This document shows, in pieces, positions 53,975 to 61,703 of a stretch of 61,703 bases of DNA (the first letter of the stretch is position 1; every line of letters starts with the position of its first letter). Source of the DNA: RPQK01 sp041946865 (lineage in GTDB: Bacteria; Acidobacteriota; UBA6911; RPQK01); NCBI GenBank assembly GCA_041946865.1, contig JBHGBF010000008.1, positions 1-61,703 of the forward strand, written 5' to 3'. A program made the position numbers and the translations under genes. The notes below the pieces were generated by a model. It did not search any database. It was not told where the DNA came from and saw only the letters and a program-made list of their open reading frames with translations.

Positions 53975-54559
53975 TCACACCGTCACCCTGAATTCCCGAT
54001 CGGTTTCTTCCGAAGCGTCCACAATGAGCTGGCCATCGTCGGGGGAGACCTCGAGCTTGAAAAAAGGCAAGGGTCGGGGAGCAGGACCGGAATAATTGGT
54101 GCCGTCCCCGCGGTACCTGGAGCCGTGGCAGGGGCAAAGAAACTCGTGCTCTTCCTGCAACTGCCGTCCCCCAGCCTCGACGGTTTGGACCCGATCCAGT
54201 CGTCGCAGCTTCACGGTGCAGCCAAGATGCGTGCAGACCGCTGACATCGCCTGGAAAGTATTTTTATGGCGGAAGATAAAGACCCTGCGGTCATCCAGAA
54301 AGGACACGCCTTCCATAAACTGATCGGGTGTTCCGACTTTGAACCGGGGCGGCTCCTCGTACAGGACGTTGGGAACCAGAGAGCGCAGGAAAGCGTAGGT
54401 CTGTCCGGCCAGGCCCGCGACCACGGCGCTCACTCCCAGCCGTCGCAGAAAAGTGCGCCGGCCCGTGCCACTTACGGCCCCGGCCTCAATTGAATCCGGA
54501 CGCTCGGATAGAGTGTGAGGTTGGCTTGCCGGCGCCTGCGGCGCCTTATCGCTCGACAT
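53975..54559 (-). CDS. Rieske iron-sulfur protein
   Basis: A 194-residue protein with a Tat-type start (GRRTFLRRLG, 33-42) followed by a membrane anchor. Box 1 is CTHLGC (Cys109, His111, Cys114) and box 2 is CPCHGS (Cys142, Cys144, His145). These give the 2Fe-2S cluster and the disulfide. It acts with the cytochrome b gene 109 bases downstream as the quinol-oxidising part of a bc-type complex feeding NosZ. Its ATG lies inside the end of the upstream flavoprotein gene (14-base overlap). Confidence 0.92.
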   Translation of the reverse strand: MSSDKAPQAPASQPHTLSERPDSIEAGAVSGTGRRTFLRRLGVSAVVAGLAGQTYAFLRSLVPNVLYEEPPRFKVGTPDQFMEGVSFLDDRRVFIFRHKNTFQAMSAVCTHLGCTVKLRRLDRVQTVEAGGRQLQEEHEFLCPCHGSRYRGDGTNYSGPAPRPLPFFKLEVSPDDGQLIVDASEETDREFRVTV

Positions 54560-56456
54560 AGTTGAACACCTCCATGGTCATCGCATCGGTCGGGCAGCGA
54601 ACGGCGCACAGGCCGCACCGAATGCACTTCTCGTCATCCTTGATCATTGCCGACAGGGGCGCGCCGTTTTCGGAGGCACCGGAAAGCCCGGCAGCCGGGT
54701 GGATGATCTCGACATCGAGATCAAGTTCTTCGACGGGGACGAGCTTCAGGCAGCGCTCAGGGCAAACATCCACGCAACGGCTGCACAGGACGCAGGCGTC
54801 GGCGTTGTAGATGGTCTGGATGTGACAAAAAAGACAACGTTCCGCTTGCCTTCGAGCTTCCAGCTCGGCGTAGCCGCTCTCCACTTCTGATATTCCGGTG
54901 CGACGATCGAGATCTACTGAAGGCGGAGCCTGACGCGGGCGTTTCTCGTAGCCGGGCGCCATTCGGTAGGTCCGGGTCGGCAGCTTCTCGATATTGAGCT
55001 GTACGGCAGGTGCGGGGCGCTTTTTCCGAAGGTAGTCGTCGATGGAAAGGGCCGCTTGCTTGCCGTTGGCTACCGCATCGATCAGGTTCCGAGGGCCGAA
55101 GGCCACGTCGCCCCCGGCGAAAACTCCGGGCGCAGTCGTGGCCAGCGTTTTCGGATCGATCTGAATCGTTCCCCGGGGCGTCACCTGCACGCCATCAGAA
55201 GGCTTGAGGAAGGAGAGATCCGCCTGCTGGCCGACCGCCAGGATGACGGAATCCGCCTCCAGTCGCTCCTGTATTTCCGGAGCATAGACCGGATCGAACC
55301 TCCCGTCCGGATCGTAGGTCCGCGTCACACCGATCAATTCGATCGCGCACACGCGGCCGTCACGACCGGCGATTCGACACGGACCGCGCTGCGGGTGGAA
55401 CCGGACGCCTTCGCGCCTGGCCTCTGCAAACTCCTCCCGTCCCTGTTCGGTTCGCAGAGCAGGCATCTCTTCGAACGACTCGAGGCTGCAGATGCGGACT
55501 TCAGCAACTCCGGAACGAAGCGCCGCGCGAGCGGCGTCGAGAGCGCCCGGCATGAGGCCGCCCTGGTGATCGAGATCCGGTTCCAGCGCCGCGCGCAGCG
55601 CCATCCGGGCAGCATCGAATGCCACAAAACCGCCGCCGATGACCACCACCCGCTTTCCCAAGTCGGCCCTGTACCCGCGGTTGATGTTCAGCAGAAAATC
55701 CACGGCTTTGATCACGCCGTCCAATTCGGCGCCTTCGATCGTGAGATCGCGTCCCCGCTGAGTGCCGATCGCAATGAAGATCGCCTCGTACCCGGCGTTT
55801 TGAAGCTCCCGAAGCCCGAAGTCTTTCGTCAAAGGAAGGTTGAGCTTGACGTCGACACCAAGCCCGACAATCTTCTCAATCTCTTTGTCAATCACGGAGC
55901 GCGGCAGTCTGAATTCCGGGATCCCGTGGCTCAACATACCTCCCAGGGAATCACTGCCTTCAAAGATCATGACGCGGTATCCCATCAGCGCCAGATCATG
56001 GGCGCATGAAACGCCGGCCGGACCGGCGCCGATGACGGCTACCTTTTGAGGCGTTCCGTCTGGAGCCCTGGTACGGACCAGCTCAGGCAAATGCCATGAC
56101 ACCCGGTTGCCGGCATCGGCGACTCCTCTCAGAAGCGGGTCCTGAGTGTCCGGCAGAATCGACTCCACCCCGTACTTCTCACACAAAAAGCGCTTGAGCG
56201 CCCGAATGCTGACTGGTGCGTCGATCTTCCCGCGCCGGCAGCTGTCTTCACAGGGCGCGGCGCAGACGCGGCCGCAGATGGAAGCGAGCGGATTGGGGGA
56301 GCGAGCCACGAGGTAGGCCGGTTCCAACTGCCGTTGTGCAATGAGCTGCACGTATTTCCCGGCGTCCGTGTGCACGGGACAGGCAGCCTGACACGGAACC
56401 ATCCGCTTCCAGAACCCCATGTCAGGGACGATCGTCTTGTACTTCAACTCCGCCAT
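54546..56456 (-). CDS. GltD-like flavoprotein with N- and C-terminal iron-sulfur domains
   Basis: A 636-residue oxidoreductase. An N-terminal Cys-rich helical domain (CQAACPVHTDAGK, ICGRVCAAPCEDSC) matches the GltD/dihydropyrimidine dehydrogenase iron-sulfur domain. FAD binding is at VAVIGAGPAGVSCAHDL (about 139-155) and NAD(P) binding at RVVVIGGGFVAFDAAR. The last 90 residues hold two [4Fe-4S] motifs, CVLCSRCVDVC and CIRCGLCAVRC. It opens the nos cluster (GGGAGG seven bases before ATG) and could link NAD(P)H or ferredoxin to the quinone or bc step. That link is inference from position. Confidence 0.82.
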   Translation of the reverse strand: MAELKYKTIVPDMGFWKRMVPCQAACPVHTDAGKYVQLIAQRQLEPAYLVARSPNPLASICGRVCAAPCEDSCRRGKIDAPVSIRALKRFLCEKYGVESILPDTQDPLLRGVADAGNRVSWHLPELVRTRAPDGTPQKVAVIGAGPAGVSCAHDLALMGYRVMIFEGSDSLGGMLSHGIPEFRLPRSVIDKEIEKIVGLGVDVKLNLPLTKDFGLRELQNAGYEAIFIAIGTQRGRDLTIEGAELDGVIKAVDFLLNINRGYRADLGKRVVVIGGGFVAFDAARMALRAALEPDLDHQGGLMPGALDAARAALRSGVAEVRICSLESFEEMPALRTEQGREEFAEARREGVRFHPQRGPCRIAGRDGRVCAIELIGVTRTYDPDGRFDPVYAPEIQERLEADSVILAVGQQADLSFLKPSDGVQVTPRGTIQIDPKTLATTAPGVFAGGDVAFGPRNLIDAVANGKQAALSIDDYLRKKRPAPAVQLNIEKLPTRTYRMAPGYEKRPRQAPPSVDLDRRTGISEVESGYAELEARRQAERCLFCHIQTIYNADACVLCSRCVDVCPERCLKLVPVEELDLDVEIIHPAAGLSGASENGAPLSAMIKDDEKCIRCGLCAVRCPTDAMTMEVFNYVER

Positions 56457-56524
56457 CAGGTTTCCTCCCTGGCCAAAAACCCGCCGGCCGAATCGAATTT
56501 GCTAGCTATGTCAAGACTCGTAGT

Positions 56525-56535
56525 TGATCATATCA
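56525..56535. promoter_or_regulatory. Weak FNR-like palindrome upstream of the nos cluster
   Basis: TGAT-CAT-ATCA lies 69 bases before the first nos-cluster gene and in its promoter region. The spacer is three bases, not the four of a standard FNR/DNR box, and the sites differ from consensus, so the assignment is tentative. The N2O cluster would be expected to respond to low oxygen or NO. Confidence 0.25.
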
Positions 56536-56607
56536 GCAATCCGAAGCGAGTTCTAAGGGGGGTAAGGCGTCAGACGTCGGGAGTCAGAAGTAAGGAAGGA
56601 GGTCAGC

Positions 56608-57363
56608 GTGAATAGGATACCGGCAATCGTCAGGATAGTGTCGGCGGGCCTGTCCCTGCTGGTCGGATACAGCTGCGCGGACAACCAGACCAGCCCGGGA
56701 GTAGAGCCTTCGCCCCAGGCGCAGGCCGGCGCTAAAATCGCGCCCGCCCAAGCGGGCGGCGGCGCACCCAAGCTCGCTACATCGCAGACGGGTGTCACGG
56801 TCACGGGATCGCAGAGCGGCAGCGTCACAGTTCCAGCGGAAAAAGGCGGTTACCTGATCAGGTATCGATACAAAGGCTACGGGCTGAAACTGGAAGTCCA
56901 GTCGGTCCTGGGGACTTTGAACATGATACCGGGCGGCCAGTCGCCCGGCAGCGATGGATGGACCCGGTTCGATGACCTGACGAGCTTCAACAGCACCGCG
57001 GACCAACAGTATCAACTAACCGCCAGTGAGCCGTTTGAAATAGAGTTCGTCAGACTCCCTCTGCGGGCTTCGCCTGATACACCGCCCCGGAGTTACAGCG
57101 GGAGAGGCCTGAAAGTAGTCGGACCGGTGTCGTTGAAGGCCGGATCAGCCTCGTTCAAAGTCAGCTGTCCGGATCTCAAACAAGCAGGGTTTGTGGCCGA
57201 GCTCTACGACGGCCGGACCGCGCAAAACAAGGGAATCATCGCGCTGGGAACCGGGGCCAAAGTGGACGAGACGAAGAAACTGCAGGTGCCTTCGGCAGGC
57301 GACTACCTGCTGAAAGTCAACGCCAACGGGCGGGCAGACTGGGCGATTGAAGTCACGCAGTAA
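56608..57363 (+). CDS. Secreted or lipoprotein of unknown function
   Basis: A 251-residue protein starting at GTG 56608 with AAGGAGG before it. The signal region ends in LLVGYSC, a weak lipobox, then comes a Pro/Ala/Gly-rich linker of about 45 residues and a beta-rich body (GYLIRYRYKGYGLKLEV). The second half (SRRGLKVVGPVSL-like segment to YLLKVNANG) looks like a second beta domain. It is divergent from the nos cluster. I cannot name a family. Confidence 0.65.
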   Translation: MNRIPAIVRIVSAGLSLLVGYSCADNQTSPGVEPSPQAQAGAKIAPAQAGGGAPKLATSQTGVTVTGSQSGSVTVPAEKGGYLIRYRYKGYGLKLEVQSVLGTLNMIPGGQSPGSDGWTRFDDLTSFNSTADQQYQLTASEPFEIEFVRLPLRASPDTPPRSYSGRGLKVVGPVSLKAGSASFKVSCPDLKQAGFVAELYDGRTAQNKGIIALGTGAKVDETKKLQVPSAGDYLLKVNANGRADWAIEVTQ

Positions 57364-57486
57364 CCGGGCAAAAGCTTCACAGGCCCGGCGTTACGGACCG
57401 CACACAGCGAGGGTGTCAGAAAAGGGGGCCCCGGACGAGCGGTGTCCGCTCAATATGGTATTCCACCCTTTCCGTGATACGAGCCC

Positions 57487-58578
57487 CTACTTGCCCGCCG
57501 CCCAGTCCCGGACCACATCGTAGCGCTTGCGGAGCCAGTCGAGCGGGATCTGTTGCGCTGCAAAAGTAAAGTGAGCCTCCACGTGCTTACACCAGCGTAC
57601 GATGTCGGTCATGGCATGGGTGACATCGGCCGACATCATTCCCTGGTGCTCCAGCGAGCCGATTCGAAGCGCCACGTCCCGATCCTCGGAGCTCGGATCC
57701 CGCTCGTCCAGGATTCTGCGGATGAACCGGGCCATGCCGACGACTTCGTGGCAAGATTCAAACAGCTCCAGCTCGTCCCGGAGCTTAGGGGGCAAGTCCG
57801 CGGGCACGGTGCCTCCGCTATGGAAGTAGACCCTGTCAGTGGGAGTCTCGAGGAATTTCCCTGGGTGCAGGAATTGAAGATCGACCGGACTGCTTCGCAG
57901 CAGGCAACCAGCCGCGTACCCGAGCGGGACTGACAGCTCCACGCCGGTCGTCTGTTCTCCAAAGAGGTGAAGAATGCCACCCCGAAGCTCGCGGGCGATC
58001 AGATCCCAATCAAGCAGGTAACGATAGCTGTGAAGCGTGGTGAAGTCCAGGACGGTCCGGATGCCTCGGGCCCGGATGAAATCATTCACGGCTCGGGTGA
58101 GCAAGTTCTTGCGTGTCAGGGTCTCGCGTATGGAGGGGTGGTCGTTGAAATGGCAGACATGGTCCTGGATTGACTCTGCGGGCCGCAGAATACCGTATAA
58201 GCCGGAAAGGATGAGAACCGACGCGGCGCCCTCGGTCAAAAGCACCGGACCGTGGTCTCCCAGTTCCGAGTAAAACGCCCCCTGGTATCTCTCGGCCGCC
58301 CTCAGGTACCTGGCGTCGTTCGCTTCTCCCCCGAAGTCGGGGCCTTTGACCAGACCCTGGTTCCTCGGCAGGTCGCACATTGTTTCGCCGGAACAGGTCT
58401 TCCCCCCCTTGGAGATCCAGTCGAATATCTGGCTTCTGGCCTTCACCAGCTCATCCGCAACCTCTCGCCGCAGGACGTTTACGATTGAGGCTTCCCGATC
58501 GTACGTGCTGACCCCGCCGCTTTTCTTATTGTTGCAGCAAACAATTATCATCAGGACTTCGCGCGACTGGCCGTTCAT
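57487..58578 (-). CDS. YaaA-like (DUF328-type) protein
   Basis: A 363-residue protein. MIIVCCNNKKSGG at the start and VLILSGLYGILRPAESIQ in the middle match the YaaA/DUF328-like fold, which in Escherichia coli lowers free iron under peroxide stress. DHVCHF and later segments depart from YaaA, and the C-terminal 120 residues (ELELFESCHEVVGMARFIRR) are extra. Start uncertain: ATG 58578 is given, ATG 58551 would begin at the first strand. No partner gene is obvious. Confidence 0.55.
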   Translation of the reverse strand: MNGQSREVLMIIVCCNNKKSGGVSTYDREASIVNVLRREVADELVKARSQIFDWISKGGKTCSGETMCDLPRNQGLVKGPDFGGEANDARYLRAAERYQGAFYSELGDHGPVLLTEGAASVLILSGLYGILRPAESIQDHVCHFNDHPSIRETLTRKNLLTRAVNDFIRARGIRTVLDFTTLHSYRYLLDWDLIARELRGGILHLFGEQTTGVELSVPLGYAAGCLLRSSPVDLQFLHPGKFLETPTDRVYFHSGGTVPADLPPKLRDELELFESCHEVVGMARFIRRILDERDPSSEDRDVALRIGSLEHQGMMSADVTHAMTDIVRWCKHVEAHFTFAAQQIPLDWLRKRYDVVRDWAAGK

Positions 58579-58633
58579 GGCTTGTGAGAATATCACTGGA
58601 GCCTGATAAAAGAGCACAAATTGTGAGCCTCGA

Positions 58634-58929
58634 ATGACAACAAACGTCAAGGCCGTCCTTCAGCTCGCAGATTTCGTCAGTGCAGGTCTTTTCGCACGCA
58701 TGACGCCAAAGTATCCCGTCAAAATCCAGACGATCCGCTCCAAAGGAAGAACTGACCGCTTTTATGTCTTCGTGCCGCTGCCGCTCGCCGCGGCCATTGG
58801 ATTGCAGCGTGGTGAGGAGGTCCATGGACTTTCACGGATAAGGACACGCTCTGCCTGCGACGCCTCTGTCCGACCCCCCGAGCCACCGCTCCGTCCCCGG
58901 CAATGACAGAAGAACCGCCGCCGGAATAA
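58634..58929 (+). pseudogene. Frameshifted small AbrB-like or transposon-associated protein
   Basis: The first frame reads KIQTIRSKGRTDRFYVFVPL, then LQRGEEVH, and then loses its protein-like character. Shifting by one base at about 58823 restores a continuation, WTFTDKDTLCLRRLCP, to a stop at 58927. This EEVxW..xDKxTLxLRR pattern is typical of a small family found beside transposases. The pieces together make about 98 residues. A one-base loss in codon 63-64 explains both frames. It is adjacent to the toxin-antitoxin genes. Confidence 0.65.
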
Positions 58930-59145
58930 CCGATATCGGCTAAGGGGGTTTTTCAGCGAAATCAAAACTTTGGACACGGCCCGGTTACGGCGCTCCCGGT
59001 TACGATTCTTCAGTGCTTGGCGCCGTCGTTCTGGTCCAGAGAGCGCGGGGCATACTTGCCTAATTGAAGCCGCCGATGACGGCATTCTTCATGCCTTGAA
59101 GGTGAAGACGCGCCCGGCGCGGTTGTCGGCTGATAAACGAGTCCG

Positions 59146-59493
59146 TCAATCCACTTCCAGGGGAATAGCATCGTCGATCATCCGTTCGACTGTCGGGCGG
59201 ACCTGTTCGTACTCTTCTTCGGAATAAACATGAGGCTCGAGTCGTGGGACTTTCAGCGTTCGTTTCACGATGCTAAAAGCATCGGGCAGTGGGGGGCCGG
59301 AGTAGATCACCAACAAATCAATATCACTGCCTGCCGTCTGGCGGTCCTTCGCATACGAGCCAAACAGGACAACGCGTTTGAGCGGAAGCCGCTCCTTCAG
59401 TGCGAGCAAACCCGCGCGGATTAGAGCGAGCAACTCTGATTGGCTATAGGGACGATAAAAGACCTTCACTGAACTGGATGATTTGCTCGGCAT
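59146..59493 (-). CDS. MNT-type nucleotidyltransferase (antitoxin)
   Basis: A 115-residue minimal nucleotidyltransferase. LFGSYAKDRQTAGSDIDLLV has the exact GSx10DxD spacing (Gly45-Ser46, Asp57, Asp59) of MntA. MntA adds AMP groups to the HEPN toxin HepT and silences it. Its start overlaps the end of the HEPN gene by 50 bases, so the two form one operon with the HEPN gene first. Confidence 0.9.
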   Translation of the reverse strand: MPSKSSSSVKVFYRPYSQSELLALIRAGLLALKERLPLKRVVLFGSYAKDRQTAGSDIDLLVIYSGPPLPDAFSIVKRTLKVPRLEPHVYSEEEYEQVRPTVERMIDDAIPLEVD

Positions 59494-59854
59494 GGGTCAC
59501 CATCCGCTGTGCCTCGGTGCGTATGTACCGCCTTCGTGGCGAGCCAGACGGGTGGGCATCGGGGTAGCGGGTCGGAATGTAAACCTTGTCCAACTCCAAG
59601 GCTATATCTTTTAGAGCTTCCGGCACAAGCTGCGAGCGCCCGAGCTCCTCGAGGAGATCCGCTACGGAATGTCCCCAGGCCTCGGCGCCCATCTTCTGAA
59701 ATACGGCTTTCACAGCCTTCTCCGCCGCTTGTTGGGCGGAGAAACAAGCCCAGTCGAAAAAACCTCGCTCCAGATCGCTCTTGGCGTGTTCCAGGTCACC
59801 GATTGCCTGGTCCATCCAGTCCGCGCTCCGCTCCACTTTCCACCTCTCAGTCAC
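59444..59854 (-). CDS. HEPN-domain protein (toxin partner of the MNT gene)
   Basis: A 136-residue helical HEPN protein. WACFSAQQAAEKAVKAVF is the conserved second helix of this group, and YIPTRYPDAH follows, with Arg96 and His101 at the RX4H spacing used by HEPN RNases. The Tyr that often follows (HxY) is absent, so activity is uncertain. Paired with the MNT gene it forms a HEPN/MNT toxin-antitoxin module. GC content is lower than in the genes to the left. Confidence 0.85.
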   Translation of the reverse strand: MTERWKVERSADWMDQAIGDLEHAKSDLERGFFDWACFSAQQAAEKAVKAVFQKMGAEAWGHSVADLLEELGRSQLVPEALKDIALELDKVYIPTRYPDAHPSGSPRRRYIRTEAQRMVTHAEQIIQFSEGLLSSL

Positions 59855-60123
59855 CGAAGGATATCACAGGAAACCGGGGGCACCCTCAATTAGGTGACGC
59901 GCTCGCAATCCGCCGTAAGGTCTTCCGCAAGAACCCCCAACTGCTCGCACTGCCCTGCCGCTGCGCTCGCAAGACCTTGATGGAGGGTGGGAGAAGGGGC
60001 TTCCACGCGGCGGTTGAGTGGCGCACCGTCTTGTAGCGCGGCTGTATCGAACCCCGCCGGGCCTCTGGAGCACCTGCATTTGCGGCCATCTCCAAGGCTG
60101 ATCGGCGACCGGTTTCTGGTAAG

Positions 60124-61578
60124 ATGCATCTTGCCATGAAAGAAGAGCGTGGTCGGGAGGTGGGGCGCCTGATTATCGATGAATCGGTTTCAGACCAGGC
60201 CGTCCACGAATTTACGAAGCGCCATTTCGCAGAGTTGCGATGGACTGAAGTGATCGCGATCCGGGAGCAAAACTCGGGCATTCCCGACAGCGAAATTCTC
60301 CGCCATCTTCTGCGGCCCGAAGATGTCCTTCTCACCTCAGACCGCCAGCTTCATAACGCTGCGCTGAAAAAGAAAGCAACCTCCTTTTTAGTCACGCCCG
60401 ATGGCGGATTTAGTCGCGCCTGGCACAAGGGTGCGAAACCGGTTACCGTGCTTCAGAACGCGCCGCCGACAGAGCTGAAAGACTGGTACCACCCGCCGAA
60501 AAGCGGCGTCCGCCCGTTTCTCCTTCCGGATTCCGAGAAGGCCCTAAAGACACTCAGCACCAAACGGCGGCGAATCCGCAACCACTTTGGCGGCCTGCAA
60601 AACATCCAAGAATTGGCGCTCACGGTTTCACGCTCCGGCCGACTGATTGGGATTCACGTCAAAGCGTCCTCAACCGGCCAGCAGAAAGCTATTCGTGCCA
60701 GCGAGAGTTATATTCGGGAGGTCGCTGAAGAACCGGGCATCGCGGCGCTTTGTCACGCACTCATACTTGTTGTTCAACTGATGCTGCAAAGCGTCCCGGT
60801 CAAGCTCTTCTATGACGAAGAAACGATTCCCAATCCGAGCGGCGTTCGTGAGCCCCTTTTCGGGCTGCTCCTTGGAGAGTTCAAGCAAGTCGTCCCGATT
60901 GCTTGCGTGAAGGGTCCTTATCTGGAGGAGCTAAGACGCAAGCTCGCCAATCTGACGGCCCGTCCGGGAAACGAGGTACTTCTCGGAGATCTTTCTTCAT
61001 TACGGGCAAAGATCCCGCCAGAGCTCGTCGGCAGGGTGTCCCAATCAGAGCGAGAAAGCGTCGAGGCAGACCGCAATACAGATCGCGGGGCCCTGCTTCA
61101 CGCTGGGCGGGTCTTCCTCGGCTTGGCCGCCAGGCTCGAGGAAGTCCAGCAGACTGCACTGATTGGTTCAATGACTACTGAGAAGAAGAAGCCGAAAGAC
61201 ATCGATTTCCTGGTTACGGTGAAACCCCGGACCGATCTGAGGCGCCTGGCGAAAGCGGCTCGACGGCTGTCCGGCGAGATTGCCCGCGGCCGGCTGGGCT
61301 CGGATGTGTTCGTTGTTGAGGAAGGCGACTATCTGGGTAGAACTTGCCGCTTCACGGATCCCTGGCAACGTCGTCAGTGCCTCGTTAATCGACTGGCTTG
61401 TTGCACAGAGCGGAAGTTTCTGTGTGACACGAGCTCGAATTTCCGGTTGGCCCCGGAGTTGATCGCCGATCCGCCTATTGTGCTGTTTCCCGAGTTTCGA
61501 GCTCGGGTACCCGTTCCGAAGGACGTGACAGCGATGCTTTGCAGGTTGCTCACAAGTGAGCAGCAGCGAACCCTTTGA
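60124..61578 (+). CDS. Fusion of a PIN-like (DUF5615-type) domain and a nucleotidyltransferase
   Basis: A 484-residue protein with three parts. Residues 13-110 resemble a DUF5615-type PIN-like nuclease: LIIDESVSDQAV (Asp19, Glu20), IPDSEIL (Asp55, Glu57) and LLTSDRQL (Asp73) place the acidic residues as expected. Residues 111-330 have no match I know. At 348-361, GSMTTEKKKPKDID carries the nucleotidyltransferase GSx9DxD site, with Asp394 a third acid. A toxin and its modifier in one chain would be new to me. ATG 60136 is an alternative start. It stands alone on its strand, beside the HEPN/MNT pair. Confidence 0.75.
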   Translation: MHLAMKEERGREVGRLIIDESVSDQAVHEFTKRHFAELRWTEVIAIREQNSGIPDSEILRHLLRPEDVLLTSDRQLHNAALKKKATSFLVTPDGGFSRAWHKGAKPVTVLQNAPPTELKDWYHPPKSGVRPFLLPDSEKALKTLSTKRRRIRNHFGGLQNIQELALTVSRSGRLIGIHVKASSTGQQKAIRASESYIREVAEEPGIAALCHALILVVQLMLQSVPVKLFYDEETIPNPSGVREPLFGLLLGEFKQVVPIACVKGPYLEELRRKLANLTARPGNEVLLGDLSSLRAKIPPELVGRVSQSERESVEADRNTDRGALLHAGRVFLGLAARLEEVQQTALIGSMTTEKKKPKDIDFLVTVKPRTDLRRLAKAARRLSGEIARGRLGSDVFVVEEGDYLGRTCRFTDPWQRRQCLVNRLACCTERKFLCDTSSNFRLAPELIADPPIVLFPEFRARVPVPKDVTAMLCRLLTSEQQRTL

Positions 61579-61703
61579 AGAAGCGCTCGATACTCTTGTG
61601 CCGGAAGCTCCTGATCAATCATGTATGTTTCTGAAGGGGTGTCAGTGAAGGGGTGTCAGAGCTTCAATTTTCAGTTTTCGTCCTCGTCGTCCCTCGGTGG
61701 AGA

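Noticed and set aside
54820..54842. A heme-binding site (CLFCH) in the flavoprotein
   Set aside because: The chain is cytoplasmic without an export signal, and the Cys fit the iron-sulfur pattern.
56525..56535. A firm FNR/DNR box before the nos cluster
   Set aside because: The half-sites have a three-base spacer and poor ends, so it is listed only as a weak feature.
61579..61703. A gene start at the right edge
   Set aside because: Only a short repeated gaaggggtgtcag is seen, with no supported frame.

Overview
The window is GC-rich bacterial chromosome. Its gene style suggests a member of the Acidobacteriota: a TonB receptor with an N-terminal carboxypeptidase-regulatory-like domain, many secreted proteins of unknown role, a small secreted protein with the FSGDWKLN..KSDFG start, Rhs proteins, and a clade II nitrous oxide reductase cluster. 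This assignment is inferred from gene content; there is no rRNA or tRNA gene to confirm it.

Left part (1-18 kb): an RNA-like structured block at the edge (possibly a group II intron end), a HAD phosphatase, an aldo/keto reductase, and then a carbohydrate block. That block holds a secreted GH36-type alpha-galactosidase, an MFS sugar porter, a secreted clan GH-A-like hydrolase, a 1150-residue (alpha/alpha)-barrel-like protein and a DUF4091 protein. Set into it is a translationally coupled gatE-gatD pair, the archaeal-type Glu-tRNA(Gln) amidotransferase. The sugar porter that follows has lost its first transmembrane helix exactly at the gatD junction. The DUF4091 gene has lost its start next to a cluster of palindromic repeats.

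Middle part (17-44 kb): a ribbon-helix-helix protein, a secreted kinase-like protein, a secreted PPP-type phosphatase, a MalT-like ATPase regulator ending in an OmpR-type winged helix plus BTAD, two YD/Rhs secreted proteins behind a possible 11-bp direct-repeat operator, a secreted serpin, TerC, and a methyltransferase. A long array of CCNGYTR heptamers in two inverted arms (about 33177-34081) follows, filling the divergent region in front of a TonB-dependent receptor whose promoter begins eight bases after it. Then come a diguanylate cyclase with a pseudo-receiver, an ABC exporter, a SIS sugar isomerase, a CehA/McbA-type hydrolase and an outer-membrane barrel.

Right part (44.9-56.5 kb, minus strand): one nitrous oxide respiration cluster, transcribed in the order flavoprotein/ferredoxin, Rieske protein, cytochrome b, pentaheme cytochrome c, NosZ, NosB-like membrane protein, NosD, NosF, NosL, NosY. 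It supplies both the reductase with its copper maturation genes and an apparent electron chain from quinol (and perhaps NAD(P)H or ferredoxin) to NosZ.

Right end (56.6-61.7 kb): a secreted protein of unknown role, a YaaA-like protein, a frameshifted small gene, a HEPN/MNT toxin-antitoxin pair, and a 484-residue protein that joins a PIN-like (DUF5615-type) nuclease domain to a nucleotidyltransferase domain. This end reads as a small toxin/defence island and holds the best candidate for an undescribed system.
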